Assembly: GCA_017541365.1 (NCBI GenBank)
Contig: JAFXZF010000085.1
Span: forward strand, 1-9,496
Reading direction: 5' to 3'
DNA length: 9,496 nt
Source of the DNA: Prevotella sp.
Lineage (GTDB): Bacteria > Bacteroidota > Bacteroidia > Bacteroidales > Bacteroidaceae
The notes under the pieces were generated by a model. It saw only the letters and a program-made list of their open reading frames with translations. It had not been told where the DNA came from and made no database searches. Positions 1-5,901 of this stretch are shown one piece after another; positions within the stretch are counted from its first letter, which is position 1, and each line of letters begins with the position of its first letter. The position numbers were made by a program, and so were the translations under genes.

Positions 1-66
1 ATTGAAATATAATTCCGCATATTATCAATGTGAGTTAATTTGAAGTATAATTACCTTTAGCGGGGG

Positions 67-74
67 CAAAAGTA
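67..74 (-). promoter_or_regulatory. Possible leftward -7 promoter box
   Basis: Read on the minus strand this is TACTTTTG, an exact match to the Bacteroidetes -7 consensus TAnnTTTG, followed by a C-rich start region. No good TTTG -33 box lies 19-21 nt upstream, so the match is partial. If real, it would drive a gene leaving the window to the left. The minus strand has an ATG at 20-18 that stays open to the window edge, but six codons are too few to call a gene. Confidence 0.3.
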
Positions 75-152
75 CAGAAATTTCCTCTATTGCGTATGCT
101 TTTTGATAGTTTTTATGATACTTTTCGATTGATAAAGATTAATAAAGAAAGA

Positions 153-270
153 TTAAGAAATTAAGCCGGTATTTGCGGTTAAGGTCGTGTCGCAGCAAAT
201 GTTCGCCAGGACGATGAGGGCGTTTAACATGGTTTTCGGACAATTCCTCGGGGACTTCATGTTTTTTTAG
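153..270. other. GC-richer segment open on both strands; doubtful 35-aa frame
   Basis: Within an otherwise very AT-rich spacer, about 175-258 is close to half G+C and reads like former coding DNA. On the minus strand, ATG at 260-258 opens a 35-codon frame ending in TAA at 155-153, with a hydrophobic stretch around NALIVLANICC. On the plus strand a frame is open from 157 to a TAG at 268-270, with ATGs at 199 and 229. No family is recognised. It may be a gene remnant, a tiny peptide, or part of a dispersed intergenic repeat. I do not call it a gene; the segment is listed because it accounts for part of the thrS upstream gap. Confidence 0.2.
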
Positions 271-278
271 GTGAAAAA

Positions 279-310
279 TTCGCTTGTCTCGCAAAAAATT
301 AGTAATTTTG
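279..310 (+). promoter_or_regulatory. Probable thrS promoter
   Basis: TAATTTTG at 303-310 matches the Bacteroidetes -7 consensus TAnnTTTG exactly. TTCG at 279-282, one mismatch from the -33 consensus TTTG, lies exactly 20 nt upstream, the usual spacing. It is the best plus-strand candidate before thrS. Transcription starting just after it would give a leader of roughly 210 nt containing all three hairpins described at 321-513. Confidence 0.5.
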
Positions 311-320
311 CAAACCGATT

Positions 321-513
321 AAGCCCACCCAGTCCCTCCCCAAGGGAGGGCTCCTCCCCCCTCACCCCCTCAAGGGGGAGTGGTTAGTATTTCTAATCAA
401 GAGGAAAGGAACGAGGCTTGGTAATATTAAGGAAAAAATATAATCGCCTTTATTATAGGGATTATTACTATAAAACATCCTTCCCTTTGGGAAGGCTTGG
501 TTAGGCTTCTAAT
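321..513 (+). repeat. Hairpin-repeat cluster in the thrS leader
   Basis: Three GC-rich hairpins are visible: 334-340 with 344-350 (7 bp, loop CAA), 365-369 with 374-378 (5 bp, loop TCAA), and 479-485 with 489-495 (7 bp, loop TTT). The last two are each followed by TGGTTAG, a short gap and TTCTAAT (381-397 and 498-513), so they are two divergent direct copies of one unit. The outer ends also form an imperfect inverted repeat: 321-350 matches the reverse complement of 479-508 at about 22 of 30 positions. This resembles a small non-autonomous repeat element inserted in the leader. The second copy ends 15 nt before the thrS ATG. No clear target duplication is visible. Confidence 0.6.
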
Positions 514-528
514 AGTTAAATATAAAAG

Positions 529-2499
529 ATGATTAACATTACTTTCCCAGATGGATCTGTTCGTCCGTATGAACAGGGCATCACTGGACTTCAGATTGCT
601 GAGAGCATCTCACCTGCTCTCGCACGCAGCGTTGTAAGCTGTGGAGTGAATGGTGAGACAGTGGAACTCAACCGTCCGATCAATGCTGACGCAAAGATTG
701 CCCTCTACAAGTTCGAGGACGAAGAGGGTAAGCATAGCTTCTGGCACACAAGTGCGCACTTGCTTGCTGAGGCACTCAAGGAGCTTTATCCTGGCATCCA
801 GTTCGGTTTCGGTCCTGCTATCGAGGCAGGTTTCTTCTATGACGTGCTCCTTCCTAACGGAGAGCAGATCAAGGAGGGCGACTTCGCAAACATCGAGAAG
901 AAGATGCTGGAGCTTGCCAAGAAGGATGAGCCACTCGTTCGTAAGGAGATTTCAAAGGCTGACGCTATGGCTTCTTTCGGTGCCGACGGTCAGACATACA
1001 AGTGCGAGCATATCGAGCAGGATCTCGAGGACGGCTCAATCACTACATACACACAGGGTAACTTCACCGACCTCTGTAAGGGTCCTCACCTCGTTTCTAC
1101 AGGTGCTATCAAGGCCGTTAAACTCACATCAATCGCAGGTGCTTTCTGGCGTGGCGATGCAAAGCGCGAGCAGATGCAGCGTCTCTACGGTATCTCCTTC
1201 CCTAAGAAGAAGATGCTCGACGACTACCTCGTAATGCTTGAGGAGGCTAAGAAGCGCGACCACCGTAAGATCGGTAAGGAGATGGAGCTTTTCATGTTCT
1301 CTGACCGCGTAGGCAAGGGACTCCCAATCTGGTTGCCAAAGGGCACAGACCTCCGCCTCCGTCTTCAGGATATGCTCCGCGCCATCCAGAAGCGTTTCGG
1401 CTATCAGGAAGTTATCACTCCGCATATCGGTTCAAAGAACCTCTACGTTACCTCTGGTCACTATGCTCACTACGGCAAGGACTCATTCCAGCCAATCCAC
1501 ACACCTGAGGAGGACGAGGAGTATATGCTCAAGCCAATGAACTGCCCTCACCACTGTGAGGTGTTCGCTTGGAAGCCACGTTCATACAAGGACCTGCCAT
1601 TCCGTTGCGCAGAGTTCGGTACAGTATATCGCTATGAGAAGTCAGGTGAGCTTCACGGACTTACACGTGTACGTTCATTCACACAGGACGATGCGCACAT
1701 CTTCTGCCGTCCTGATCAGGTGAAGAGCGAGTTCCTCCGTGTTCTCGACATCATTCAGGCTGTATTCTCAATCTTCGGCTTCAAGGACGATCAGGTAGAG
1801 TTCCAGATCTCTCTCCGCGACCCTAACGACAAGGAGAAGTACATCGGTACCGACGAGATGTGGGCATCAGCACAGAACGCTATCATCGAGGCTTGCAAGG
1901 AGCGTGGTCTCAATGCACGTCAGGAAGAGGGCGAGGCTGCATTCTATGGTCCAAAGCTCGACTGTATGGTGAAGGATGCCATCGGCCGTCGCTGGCAGTT
2001 GGGTACTATCCAGGTTGACTATAACCTCCCAGTACGTTTCGACCTCGAATACACAGCAGAGGACAACTCAAAGCAGCGCCCTGTAATGATTCACCGTGCG
2101 CCATTCGGTTCAATGGAACGTTTCGTAGCCGTACTCATCGAGCACACAGCAGGACACTTCCCACTCTGGCTCACACCAGATCAGGTGGCTATCCTCCCAA
2201 TCTCAGAGAAGTATAACGACTATGCAGAGCAGGTACGCCGCTTCCTCGATACAAAGGGTGTTCGTGCAACCGTAGATAACCGTAACGAGAAGATCGGTCG
2301 TAAGATTCGTGACAACGAGCTCAAGCGCGTTCCTTACATGGTTATCGTTGGTGAGAAAGAGGCAGCAGAAGGCAATGTTGCAATGCGTCAGCAGGGTGGT
2401 GGCGAGCAGGCTGTCATGTCAATGGCAGAGTTCGCACAGCGCATCAACGACGAGGTTGCAGAGCAGCTCTCAGCTACCAATATTGAGCCAAAGGACTAG
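529..2499 (+). CDS. thrS: Threonyl-tRNA synthetase
   Basis: Cytoplasmic class II synthetase that activates threonine with ATP and charges tRNA-Thr; the N-terminal half hydrolyses mischarged Ser-tRNA-Thr. The 656 residues fit the usual 640-650. In order: TGS domain (about 1-62); editing domain with H73-x3-H77 and C183-x3-H187, matching the four E. coli editing-site residues; class II catalytic core (about 265-545); anticodon-binding domain (about 550-645). The catalytic zinc ligands appear as C339 (MNCPHHC), H390 (DDAHIF) and H522 ([14 protein letters not shown]). Motif 2 lies around 356-390 and motif 3 is the H522 region. No key residue is missing. ATG at 529 starts exactly at the TGS domain; the upstream sequence is A-rich without a Shine-Dalgarno. 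Codon choice is strongly biased (CTC, CGT, AAG, GAG), as in highly expressed genes. The usual downstream partners infC, rpmI and rplT are absent. Confidence 0.98.
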   Translation: MINITFPDGSVRPYEQGITGLQIAESISPALARSVVSCGVNGETVELNRPINADAKIALYKFEDEEGKHSFWHTSAHLLAEALKELYPGIQFGFGPAIEAGFFYDVLLPNGEQIKEGDFANIEKKMLELAKKDEPLVRKEISKADAMASFGADGQTYKCEHIEQDLEDGSITTYTQGNFTDLCKGPHLVSTGAIKAVKLTSIAGAFWRGDAKREQMQRLYGISFPKKKMLDDYLVMLEEAKKRDHRKIGKEMELFMFSDRVGKGLPIWLPKGTDLRLRLQDMLRAIQKRFGYQEVITPHIGSKNLYVTSGHYAHYGKDSFQPIHTPEEDEEYMLKPMNCPHHCEVFAWKPRSYKDLPFRCAEFGTVYRYEKSGELHGLTRVRSFTQDDAHIFCRPDQVKSEFLRVLDIIQAVFSIFGFKDDQVEFQISLRDPNDKEKYIGTDEMWASAQNAIIEACKERGLNARQEEGEAAFYGPKLDCMVKDAIGRRWQLGTIQVDYNLPVRFDLEYTAEDNSKQRPVMIHRAPFGSMERFVAVLIEHTAGHFPLWLTPDQVAILPISEKYNDYAEQVRRFLDTKGVRATVDNRNEKIGRKIRDNELKRVPYMVIVGEKEAAEGNVAMRQQGGGEQAVMSMAEFAQRINDEVAEQLSATNIEPKD

Positions 2500-2509
2500 G
2501 CCTGAAGGC

Positions 2510-2588
2510 AGACCCTCTAAATCTCCCTGCATAGGGAGACTTCCATCGTGCTCCAGCTTCCCCCTACGCAGGGGGACTGAGGGGGTCT
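2510..2588 (+). repeat. Folded GC-rich repeat block after thrS (three-way junction)
   Basis: Two perfect 7-bp hairpins, 2522-2528 with 2533-2539 (loop GCAT) and 2559-2565 with 2570-2576 (loop ACGC), are enclosed by an outer stem AGACCC (2510-2515) with GGGTCT (2583-2588). Together they fold as a three-way junction followed by a short T-rich stretch (TCTTTCTT). The block has the same style as the hairpins before thrS. It may end or attenuate thrS transcription, but the T-run is interrupted, so it is annotated as a repeat and not as a terminator. Confidence 0.6.
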
Positions 2589-2611
2589 TTCTTAATCTCA
2601 ATAAGAAGAAT

Positions 2612-2998
2612 ATGCTAAAGATAGCGATACCGACAAGAGATAGTCACGTAGATGACCATTTCGGGCATTGCGACCATTACACCGTGTTTACTGTAGGTGA
2701 TGACAAGAGCGTGATAAGCTCAGAGCGTCTTGACTCACCGCAGGGTTGCGGATGCAAGTCGAACATCGCTTCCGTGATGCATGAAATGGGCATAACCATC
2801 ATGCTTGCCGGCAATATGGGTATGGGAGCTTTCAACAAGCTCGCTGCACATGGTATCAGCACTTTGCGCGGATGTCATGGCAATGTCAATGATGTGCTTA
2901 CGGCTTATCTCAATGGCACTCTCACAGATTCTGCCGAGTCATGCAACCATCATGACTGCGGCAATCATGACGAGAAGCCTGTGTATGTAATTTCGTAA
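2612..2998 (+). CDS. NifB/NifX-type metal-cluster-binding protein
   Basis: Small 128-aa cytoplasmic protein of the dinitrogenase iron-molybdenum cofactor biosynthesis superfamily (NifX, the NifB C-terminal domain, archaeal MTH1175-like proteins). Supporting features are the N-terminal strand KIAIPT, the HFGHCDHY segment (16-23) after it, a GCGC pair (C46, C48) before a helix, the glycine-rich NMGMGAFNKL (68-77), and RGCHG with C88. The tail is rich in Cys and His (C111, H113, H114, C116, H119), a likely extra metal-binding extension. No nitrogenase gene is near; stand-alone members are common in anaerobes and are thought to bind or carry Fe-S or Mo-Fe type clusters, with unsettled roles. The ATG at 2612 starts the conserved fold; the same frame runs open upstream through the repeat into thrS, but that stretch is out-of-frame thrS sequence. 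No own promoter is evident, so it may depend on thrS readthrough or on the repeat block. Confidence 0.85.
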   Translation: MLKIAIPTRDSHVDDHFGHCDHYTVFTVGDDKSVISSERLDSPQGCGCKSNIASVMHEMGITIMLAGNMGMGAFNKLAAHGISTLRGCHGNVNDVLTAYLNGTLTDSAESCNHHDCGNHDEKPVYVIS

Positions 2999-3016
2999 TT
3001 TTTACATTAATATAAT

Positions 3017-3060
3017 AAGAGACGGTATTACACAAAGATGTAATGCCGTCTCTTTTTTGT
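3017..3060 (+). terminator. Intrinsic terminator of the NifB/NifX-type gene
   Basis: A 13-bp stem, 3018-3030 with 3041-3053 (one G-T wobble), extends by two further pairs (3031-3032 with 3039-3040) to a 6-nt loop. It is followed at once by a T-run (3053-3058). It starts about 20 nt after the stop codon at 2998 and closes the thrS-side transcription unit. Confidence 0.92.
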
Positions 3061-3080
3061 GTGTGGTTATGTAATTCGAA

Positions 3081-3103
3081 ATTAACGTCGAATTCACGTT
3101 AAT
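3081..3103. repeat. Short perfect inverted repeat
   Basis: ATTAACGT (3081-3088) and ACGTTAAT (3096-3103) are perfect 8-bp arms around a 7-nt spacer. It lies between two converging transcription units, next to the 55-bp repeat copies. It could be an operator-like palindrome, but no nearby promoter is seen. A fragment of a dispersed intergenic repeat is more likely. Confidence 0.5.
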
Positions 3104-3134
3104 ATAAATATGGACATGGAAAACACAGAATAAA

Positions 3135-3190
3135 CGAAAACTTCCGTTTCATCCGTACATTCCGTGTTCGAAATAGAAAAAAGAAACGGA
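3135..3190 (+). repeat. Degenerate direct repeat, copy A
   Basis: 56 nt that align with 3388-3441 over the full length, with mostly C/T and A/G substitutions and three single-base gaps. Both share the skeleton CGAAAA-CTT-CGTTTCATC-GT-CATTC-GTGTTC, then an A-rich stretch ending in GGA. Inside the copy a TCCGT word recurs three times (TTCCGT, ATCCGT, TTCCGT). A short inverted piece, AACACAGAA (3122-3130), is complementary to TTCTGTGTT in copy B. Confidence 0.65.
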
Positions 3191-3271
3191 TTTATCTGAT
3201 GTATCTGAAAAGAATTTACTGGTTTAATTTTCTGACAATTTACTTTCCAACCCCGATGCAAGTCGTATTTT

Positions 3272-3381
3272 TTGCTTTCGCCTTCTAAAAAAACAGGATA
3301 AACCAATAAAAACATATCAAAACAAAATGTTTTATTTTGTGTTCTTTTGTTTTAATTGGTTTTTCTAAATGGCGAAAGCAA
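3272..3381. repeat. Nested palindromic element, about 110 bp
   Basis: Three nested inverted-repeat pairs share one centre: 3272-3282 with 3371-3381 (11 bp perfect), 3300-3307 with 3355-3362 (8 bp perfect), and 3319-3327 with 3345-3353 (9 bp perfect). The left arm carries about 9 extra nt between the first two pairs. The segment could fold into one long interrupted hairpin. It sits between the two copies of the 55-bp direct repeat. It has no coding capacity of its own and resembles a MITE-like or other non-autonomous repeat, though no target duplication is evident. Confidence 0.6.
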
Positions 3382-3387
3382 CTTATG

Positions 3388-3441
3388 CGAAAAACTTTCG
3401 TTTCATCTGTGCATTCTGTGTTCTAATAAAAAAAGAAAGGA
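3388..3441 (+). repeat. Degenerate direct repeat, copy B
   Basis: Second copy of the repeat at 3135-3190, separated from it by the palindromic element. Its A-rich end supplies the A-tract that becomes the U-run of the minus-strand terminator at 3428-3465, so repeat and terminator overlap. Confidence 0.65.
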
Positions 3442-3465
3442 TGCGACGTGATGCCGTATCCTTTC
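3428..3465 (-). terminator. Intrinsic terminator of the secreted-protein gene
   Basis: Stem 3435-3445 with 3455-3465 (11 bp, one G-T wobble, 9-nt loop). On the minus strand it is followed by a T-run, the complement of the A-tract at 3428-3434. It lies about 50 nt beyond the stop at 3515. On the plus strand it is followed by TTTTAT, so it may also stop rightward transcripts that escape the terminator at 3017-3060. Confidence 0.85.
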
Positions 3466-3514
3466 CTTTTATCTGTTACTGTTTTAAGTGCGTTGTCTTC
3501 TGGCTTACAAAAGA

Positions 3515-4186
3515 TTAGTAGCCAGTGTTGAGAACCTGCTGCTTCAGAATCTTGTAGCATTCTATTGCGTGAACGTATGCCATGTAGCAAGTTGACTTGG
3601 TGAACTTTGTGTCTTCATTGTAAGGGGCACAAAGTGCCATTGGCCAGAACTGCGCTTCTCTTGGTGTTTCGTCGCCAGTGAAGCGGAAACCGTTTGTGTT
3701 GCCCATGAATCCTCGGGTGGCACTGTTGTCGTCTTTCTGAAGAACCTCGAAGCCGGGGAGTGTGAATTTCATTATGGCTTCTTTGTCCATTACCTCTACG
3801 GAGAGGATTGGACGTATGTCAACCCATTCATTTGGAGTAGATTTGCCGTCGTTTGCAATCTTGCCGAAATAGCATCGTGTGGTGATGCGACCTTCTTCTT
3901 CGTTTTCGTAAAGAATGGCTGTTGCAGCCTCAGTGCAATTGCTAACAATCCAATTGATGATGTTGTTGTACATGACCTCCTTTGATTCACGAACCTGCAG
4001 GTAGGAGATGATCTCCATTTCTCCATTATCGTTTAGCTTGTATGTCATCAAGTATTTCTTGGCTCTATCCTGATATGTTTCACCATCGAGGGCTGCGCTG
4101 AGCTCGAGGGCTGAAGCATTAGTTTTCTGACAGAATCCAGCCAGTGATACAGAAAGACATAGGCATATCAAAAAAAGTTTTTTCAT
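3515..4186 (-). CDS. Secreted protein, possibly DUF4468-type
   Basis: 223-aa protein with a clear N-terminal signal peptide: MKK, a hydrophobic core (about 4-17), then AGFCQ with probable signal-peptidase I cleavage just before Q20, a common Bacteroidetes pattern. Phe precedes the Cys, so this is not a normal lipobox. The middle (about 55-115) has the order strand, helix with a Trp (ESKEVMYNNIINWI), then EEGRITTRCYFGKI, which resembles DUF4468, a TBP-like fold common in Bacteroidetes secreted proteins. I hold that family name loosely. The C-terminal part (about 155-223) is not recognised. No catalytic motif is seen. The start is placed at ATG 4186, six nt inside a GTG-initiated version, because MKK begins a normal signal peptide there. 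It has its own promoter and terminator, so it is probably monocistronic. Confidence 0.8.
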   Translation of the reverse strand: MKKLFLICLCLSVSLAGFCQKTNASALELSAALDGETYQDRAKKYLMTYKLNDNGEMEIISYLQVRESKEVMYNNIINWIVSNCTEAATAILYENEEEGRITTRCYFGKIANDGKSTPNEWVDIRPILSVEVMDKEAIMKFTLPGFEVLQKDDNSATRGFMGNTNGFRFTGDETPREAQFWPMALCAPYNEDTKFTKSTCYMAYVHAIECYKILKQQVLNTGY

Positions 4187-4244
4187 AATCACTTGTATGC
4201 TTTATTCTTAATAAATACTTAATACTTTTATGGTTTTCATGCCA

Positions 4245-4276
4245 CAAAGTTACGGTATTTTCTGAATATATCCAAA
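4245..4276 (-). promoter_or_regulatory. Promoter of the secreted-protein gene
   Basis: On the minus strand, TTTG (4276-4273) is followed after exactly 20 nt by TAACTTTG (4252-4245), a full match to the Bacteroidetes -33/-7 consensus TTTG, N19-21, TAnnTTTG. The expected start near 4238 gives a leader of about 50 nt before ATG 4186. It begins 30 nt after the stop of the upstream lipoprotein gene, which has no clear terminator of its own, so some readthrough into this gene is possible. Confidence 0.8.
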
Positions 4277-4305
4277 TTTTTGAGCAGCATTCTTACGCTT
4301 TTTAA

Positions 4306-5883
4306 CTATTTATTGACATATTTAGCACGCACAGCGTCCTCTTGTGCTTTTGTGGCAAATTGCTGCGGAGTGATTTTTACCTTCTCTTTCATGAACTCCG
4401 GACGATTGTATGAGCGCAGCAGTAACGTGTTGTGTTCCGGGTCTTTCTGAGGTACCGCGAATGCCTTGTGGCACTTGCCCTGAGCATCGAAATAGGAGAT
4501 GTACGGGCGTGTGTAGTTGCCGTCGTCACGTCGTGAGGCGGTCATAATCCAGCGGCCGTTGCTTGAGAATGACGGGTAGCTGTCGGAGAAGGGGGAGTTG
4601 AGAGGGGTAGTGTTTAGAGTTGAGGGCTTAGTGTTTAGGGTTGAGGGTTTAGCGGCTTGTTCGCGTTCCGGCTGAGGGAGAGGCATCTCTATGATGCAGA
4701 TGTCAGCATCCTTGTGCCATACGTGGAAACAGCCGTAGTTGCCTAGAGAGAAGGTGAGGTATCTGCCGTCGGGAGAGACACGGGGCAGGGTGGCGCTCTT
4801 GCCTGACTGGACAGCGTCGTACACGAGTACGCGCTCACCGAACTTATGTGTGGCGAGGTCGAAACTGCGTGAGTAGATGTTATATTTTATTTCATCGTAG
4901 TTATTTCTGAACGATTTGTTGCCGTTGTTGAATATGGCAGGGTCGATATATGCTGATGTGTAGTAAAGAGTCTTGCCATCGGGGCTCCATGTGGCGAAGC
5001 ATTCGTGTTCGTCGGGAGCATTACTGATATTTGACACCTCGTTTTTCTGCACATCGTAAAGGATAAGGTCGGACTCATAGTCGAGTACCTCTATCTTGTC
5101 AATGTTCTTGGTGTGGAATATCTGACGTGTGGTGTTTGTTGAGAATGCCACGAGGTCGGCCGTAGGATGCCATGCAGGATAGACACCGGCAGAGATGGTG
5201 CTGTCGGTCTTGAGGTCTATTTTCTTCGGTTCGCCGTTGTGTACTATCATGGTTCCGCCGCAGAACTGGCGCATGTGGAAGAGCATGTTGTTGGTGCCGT
5301 AGTTCTGGAAAGAATGGCAGTTGATGCATTGTCCCTTCTCCTCGGTGTGAATCATGCGGTTGTTGTAGATGTCGCTTTCCTCATAGCTGGTGATGTTGCG
5401 CTGAACGATGGCGATACCCTCGTATGCTACGTATGAGGGTTGTATGAGACGGTAGGAGATATATGGGTCTATCGTGTCCTTGGCTACAAAGATAGGGAAT
5501 GACTTATAGCTGAGCCATTTGCCGTCTTTCTTGCCATAGACCTCCACCTTTATGCCCTTGTCGCTTCCGGTGGCGGCAGAGCGCAGTTCCTGCCATTCGT
5601 CCTCGTCGATGACGATTTTGTTGTCATCGCCGTAGGTGAAGGACAGGTCGCCGAACGACAGGCATGCCACGGCTTCGTCGCAGTCAAGCAGCATGAAGTT
5701 TGTCGGACAGAGGTTGGCTGGGATTGTAACCTCGCTGTAGTCGGGGTACATATCGGGCAGTTTGTCGGTATGGGTGGCATCTGTAGGAACGGATGGGCCG
5801 GAGCAGGAGAGGAGGAAAAGCCACCCCAGTACCCCGAGGGGGAGTATTTTAGATAGTATTTTCACTATTGCGGGTATTTTCAT
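4306..5883 (-). CDS. Haem-c motif and PD40 beta-propeller lipoprotein
   Basis: 525-aa envelope lipoprotein. The N-terminus has a hydrophobic segment ending in the lipobox LLSC (lipidated Cys at 27). A single CxxCH haem-c motif, GQCINCHSF (C186, C189, H190; bases 5328-5314), is followed by MLFHMRQF and GGTM, which could give an axial His or Met ligand. Four PD40/TolB-like propeller repeats follow: around 233-249 (YPAWHPTADLVAFS), 294-311 (ATWSPDGKTLYYTS), 364-381 (PRVSPDGRYLTFS) and 434-449 (PSFSSNGRWIMTAS). The first 180 residues are not recognised. Between the last two blades, residues about 411-429 are a low-complexity insert (KPSTLNT twice) made by a 7-bp tandem repeat. The function is unknown; a TolB-like cytochrome is the nearest description. 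The start is ATG 5883, since the frame's TTG six nt upstream is less likely. It follows the membrane-protein gene by 18 nt, so the two are probably co-transcribed and may act together. Confidence 0.85.
   Translation of the reverse strand: MKIPAIVKILSKILPLGVLGWLFLLSCSGPSVPTDATHTDKLPDMYPDYSEVTIPANLCPTNFMLLDCDEAVACLSFGDLSFTYGDDNKIVIDEDEWQELRSAATGSDKGIKVEVYGKKDGKWLSYKSFPIFVAKDTIDPYISYRLIQPSYVAYEGIAIVQRNITSYEESDIYNNRMIHTEEKGQCINCHSFQNYGTNNMLFHMRQFCGGTMIVHNGEPKKIDLKTDSTISAGVYPAWHPTADLVAFSTNTTRQIFHTKNIDKIEVLDYESDLILYDVQKNEVSNISNAPDEHECFATWSPDGKTLYYTSAYIDPAIFNNGNKSFRNNYDEIKYNIYSRSFDLATHKFGERVLVYDAVQSGKSATLPRVSPDGRYLTFSLGNYGCFHVWHKDADICIIEMPLPQPEREQAAKPSTLNTKPSTLNTTPLNSPFSDSYPSFSSNGRWIMTASRRDDGNYTRPYISYFDAQGKCHKAFAVPQKDPEHNTLLLRSYNRPEFMKEKVKITPQQFATKAQEDAVRAKYVNK
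4597..4652 (-). repeat. 7-bp tandem repeat, tract 1 (8 units, inside lipoprotein gene)
   Basis: On the plus strand the tract divides exactly into eight heptamers: GTTGAGA, GGGGTAG, TGTTTAG, AGTTGAG, GGCTTAG, TGTTTAG, GGTTGAG, GGTTTAG. TTGAG and TTTAG versions partly alternate, giving a 14-bp higher-order pattern, and 21 bp equals seven codons, hence the peptide KPSTLNT twice. It is in frame and falls in a loop between propeller blades, so it is likely tolerated by the protein. Confidence 0.85.
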
Positions 5884-5901
5884 TTTCAACTTTCAGTTAA
5901 T

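Noticed and set aside
311..528. T-box riboswitch controlling thrS
   Set aside because: No T-box sequence, specifier stem or antiterminator/terminator pair is visible, and T-box control is characteristic of Firmicutes. The hairpins are short repeat units.
2309..2611. N-terminal extension of the NifB/NifX-type protein into thrS
   Set aside because: The extra 101 codons are out-of-frame thrS sequence and the repeat block. The conserved fold begins at the ATG at 2612.
2612..2998. Evidence for nitrogen fixation
   Set aside because: NifX/NifB-like stand-alone proteins are widespread in non-fixing anaerobes, and no nitrogenase structural or assembly gene is in the window.
3094..3315. 73-codon minus-strand open frame
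   Set aside because: It runs through the direct repeat and half of the palindromic element, has no recognisable domain or promoter, and its ATG lies in the palindrome. It is best explained by repeat DNA.
4632..4652. Telomere-like TTTAGGG words
   Set aside because: They are part of a degenerate 7-bp tandem tract inside a bacterial reading frame; the sister tracts use GGGTGTT. There is no chromosome end here.
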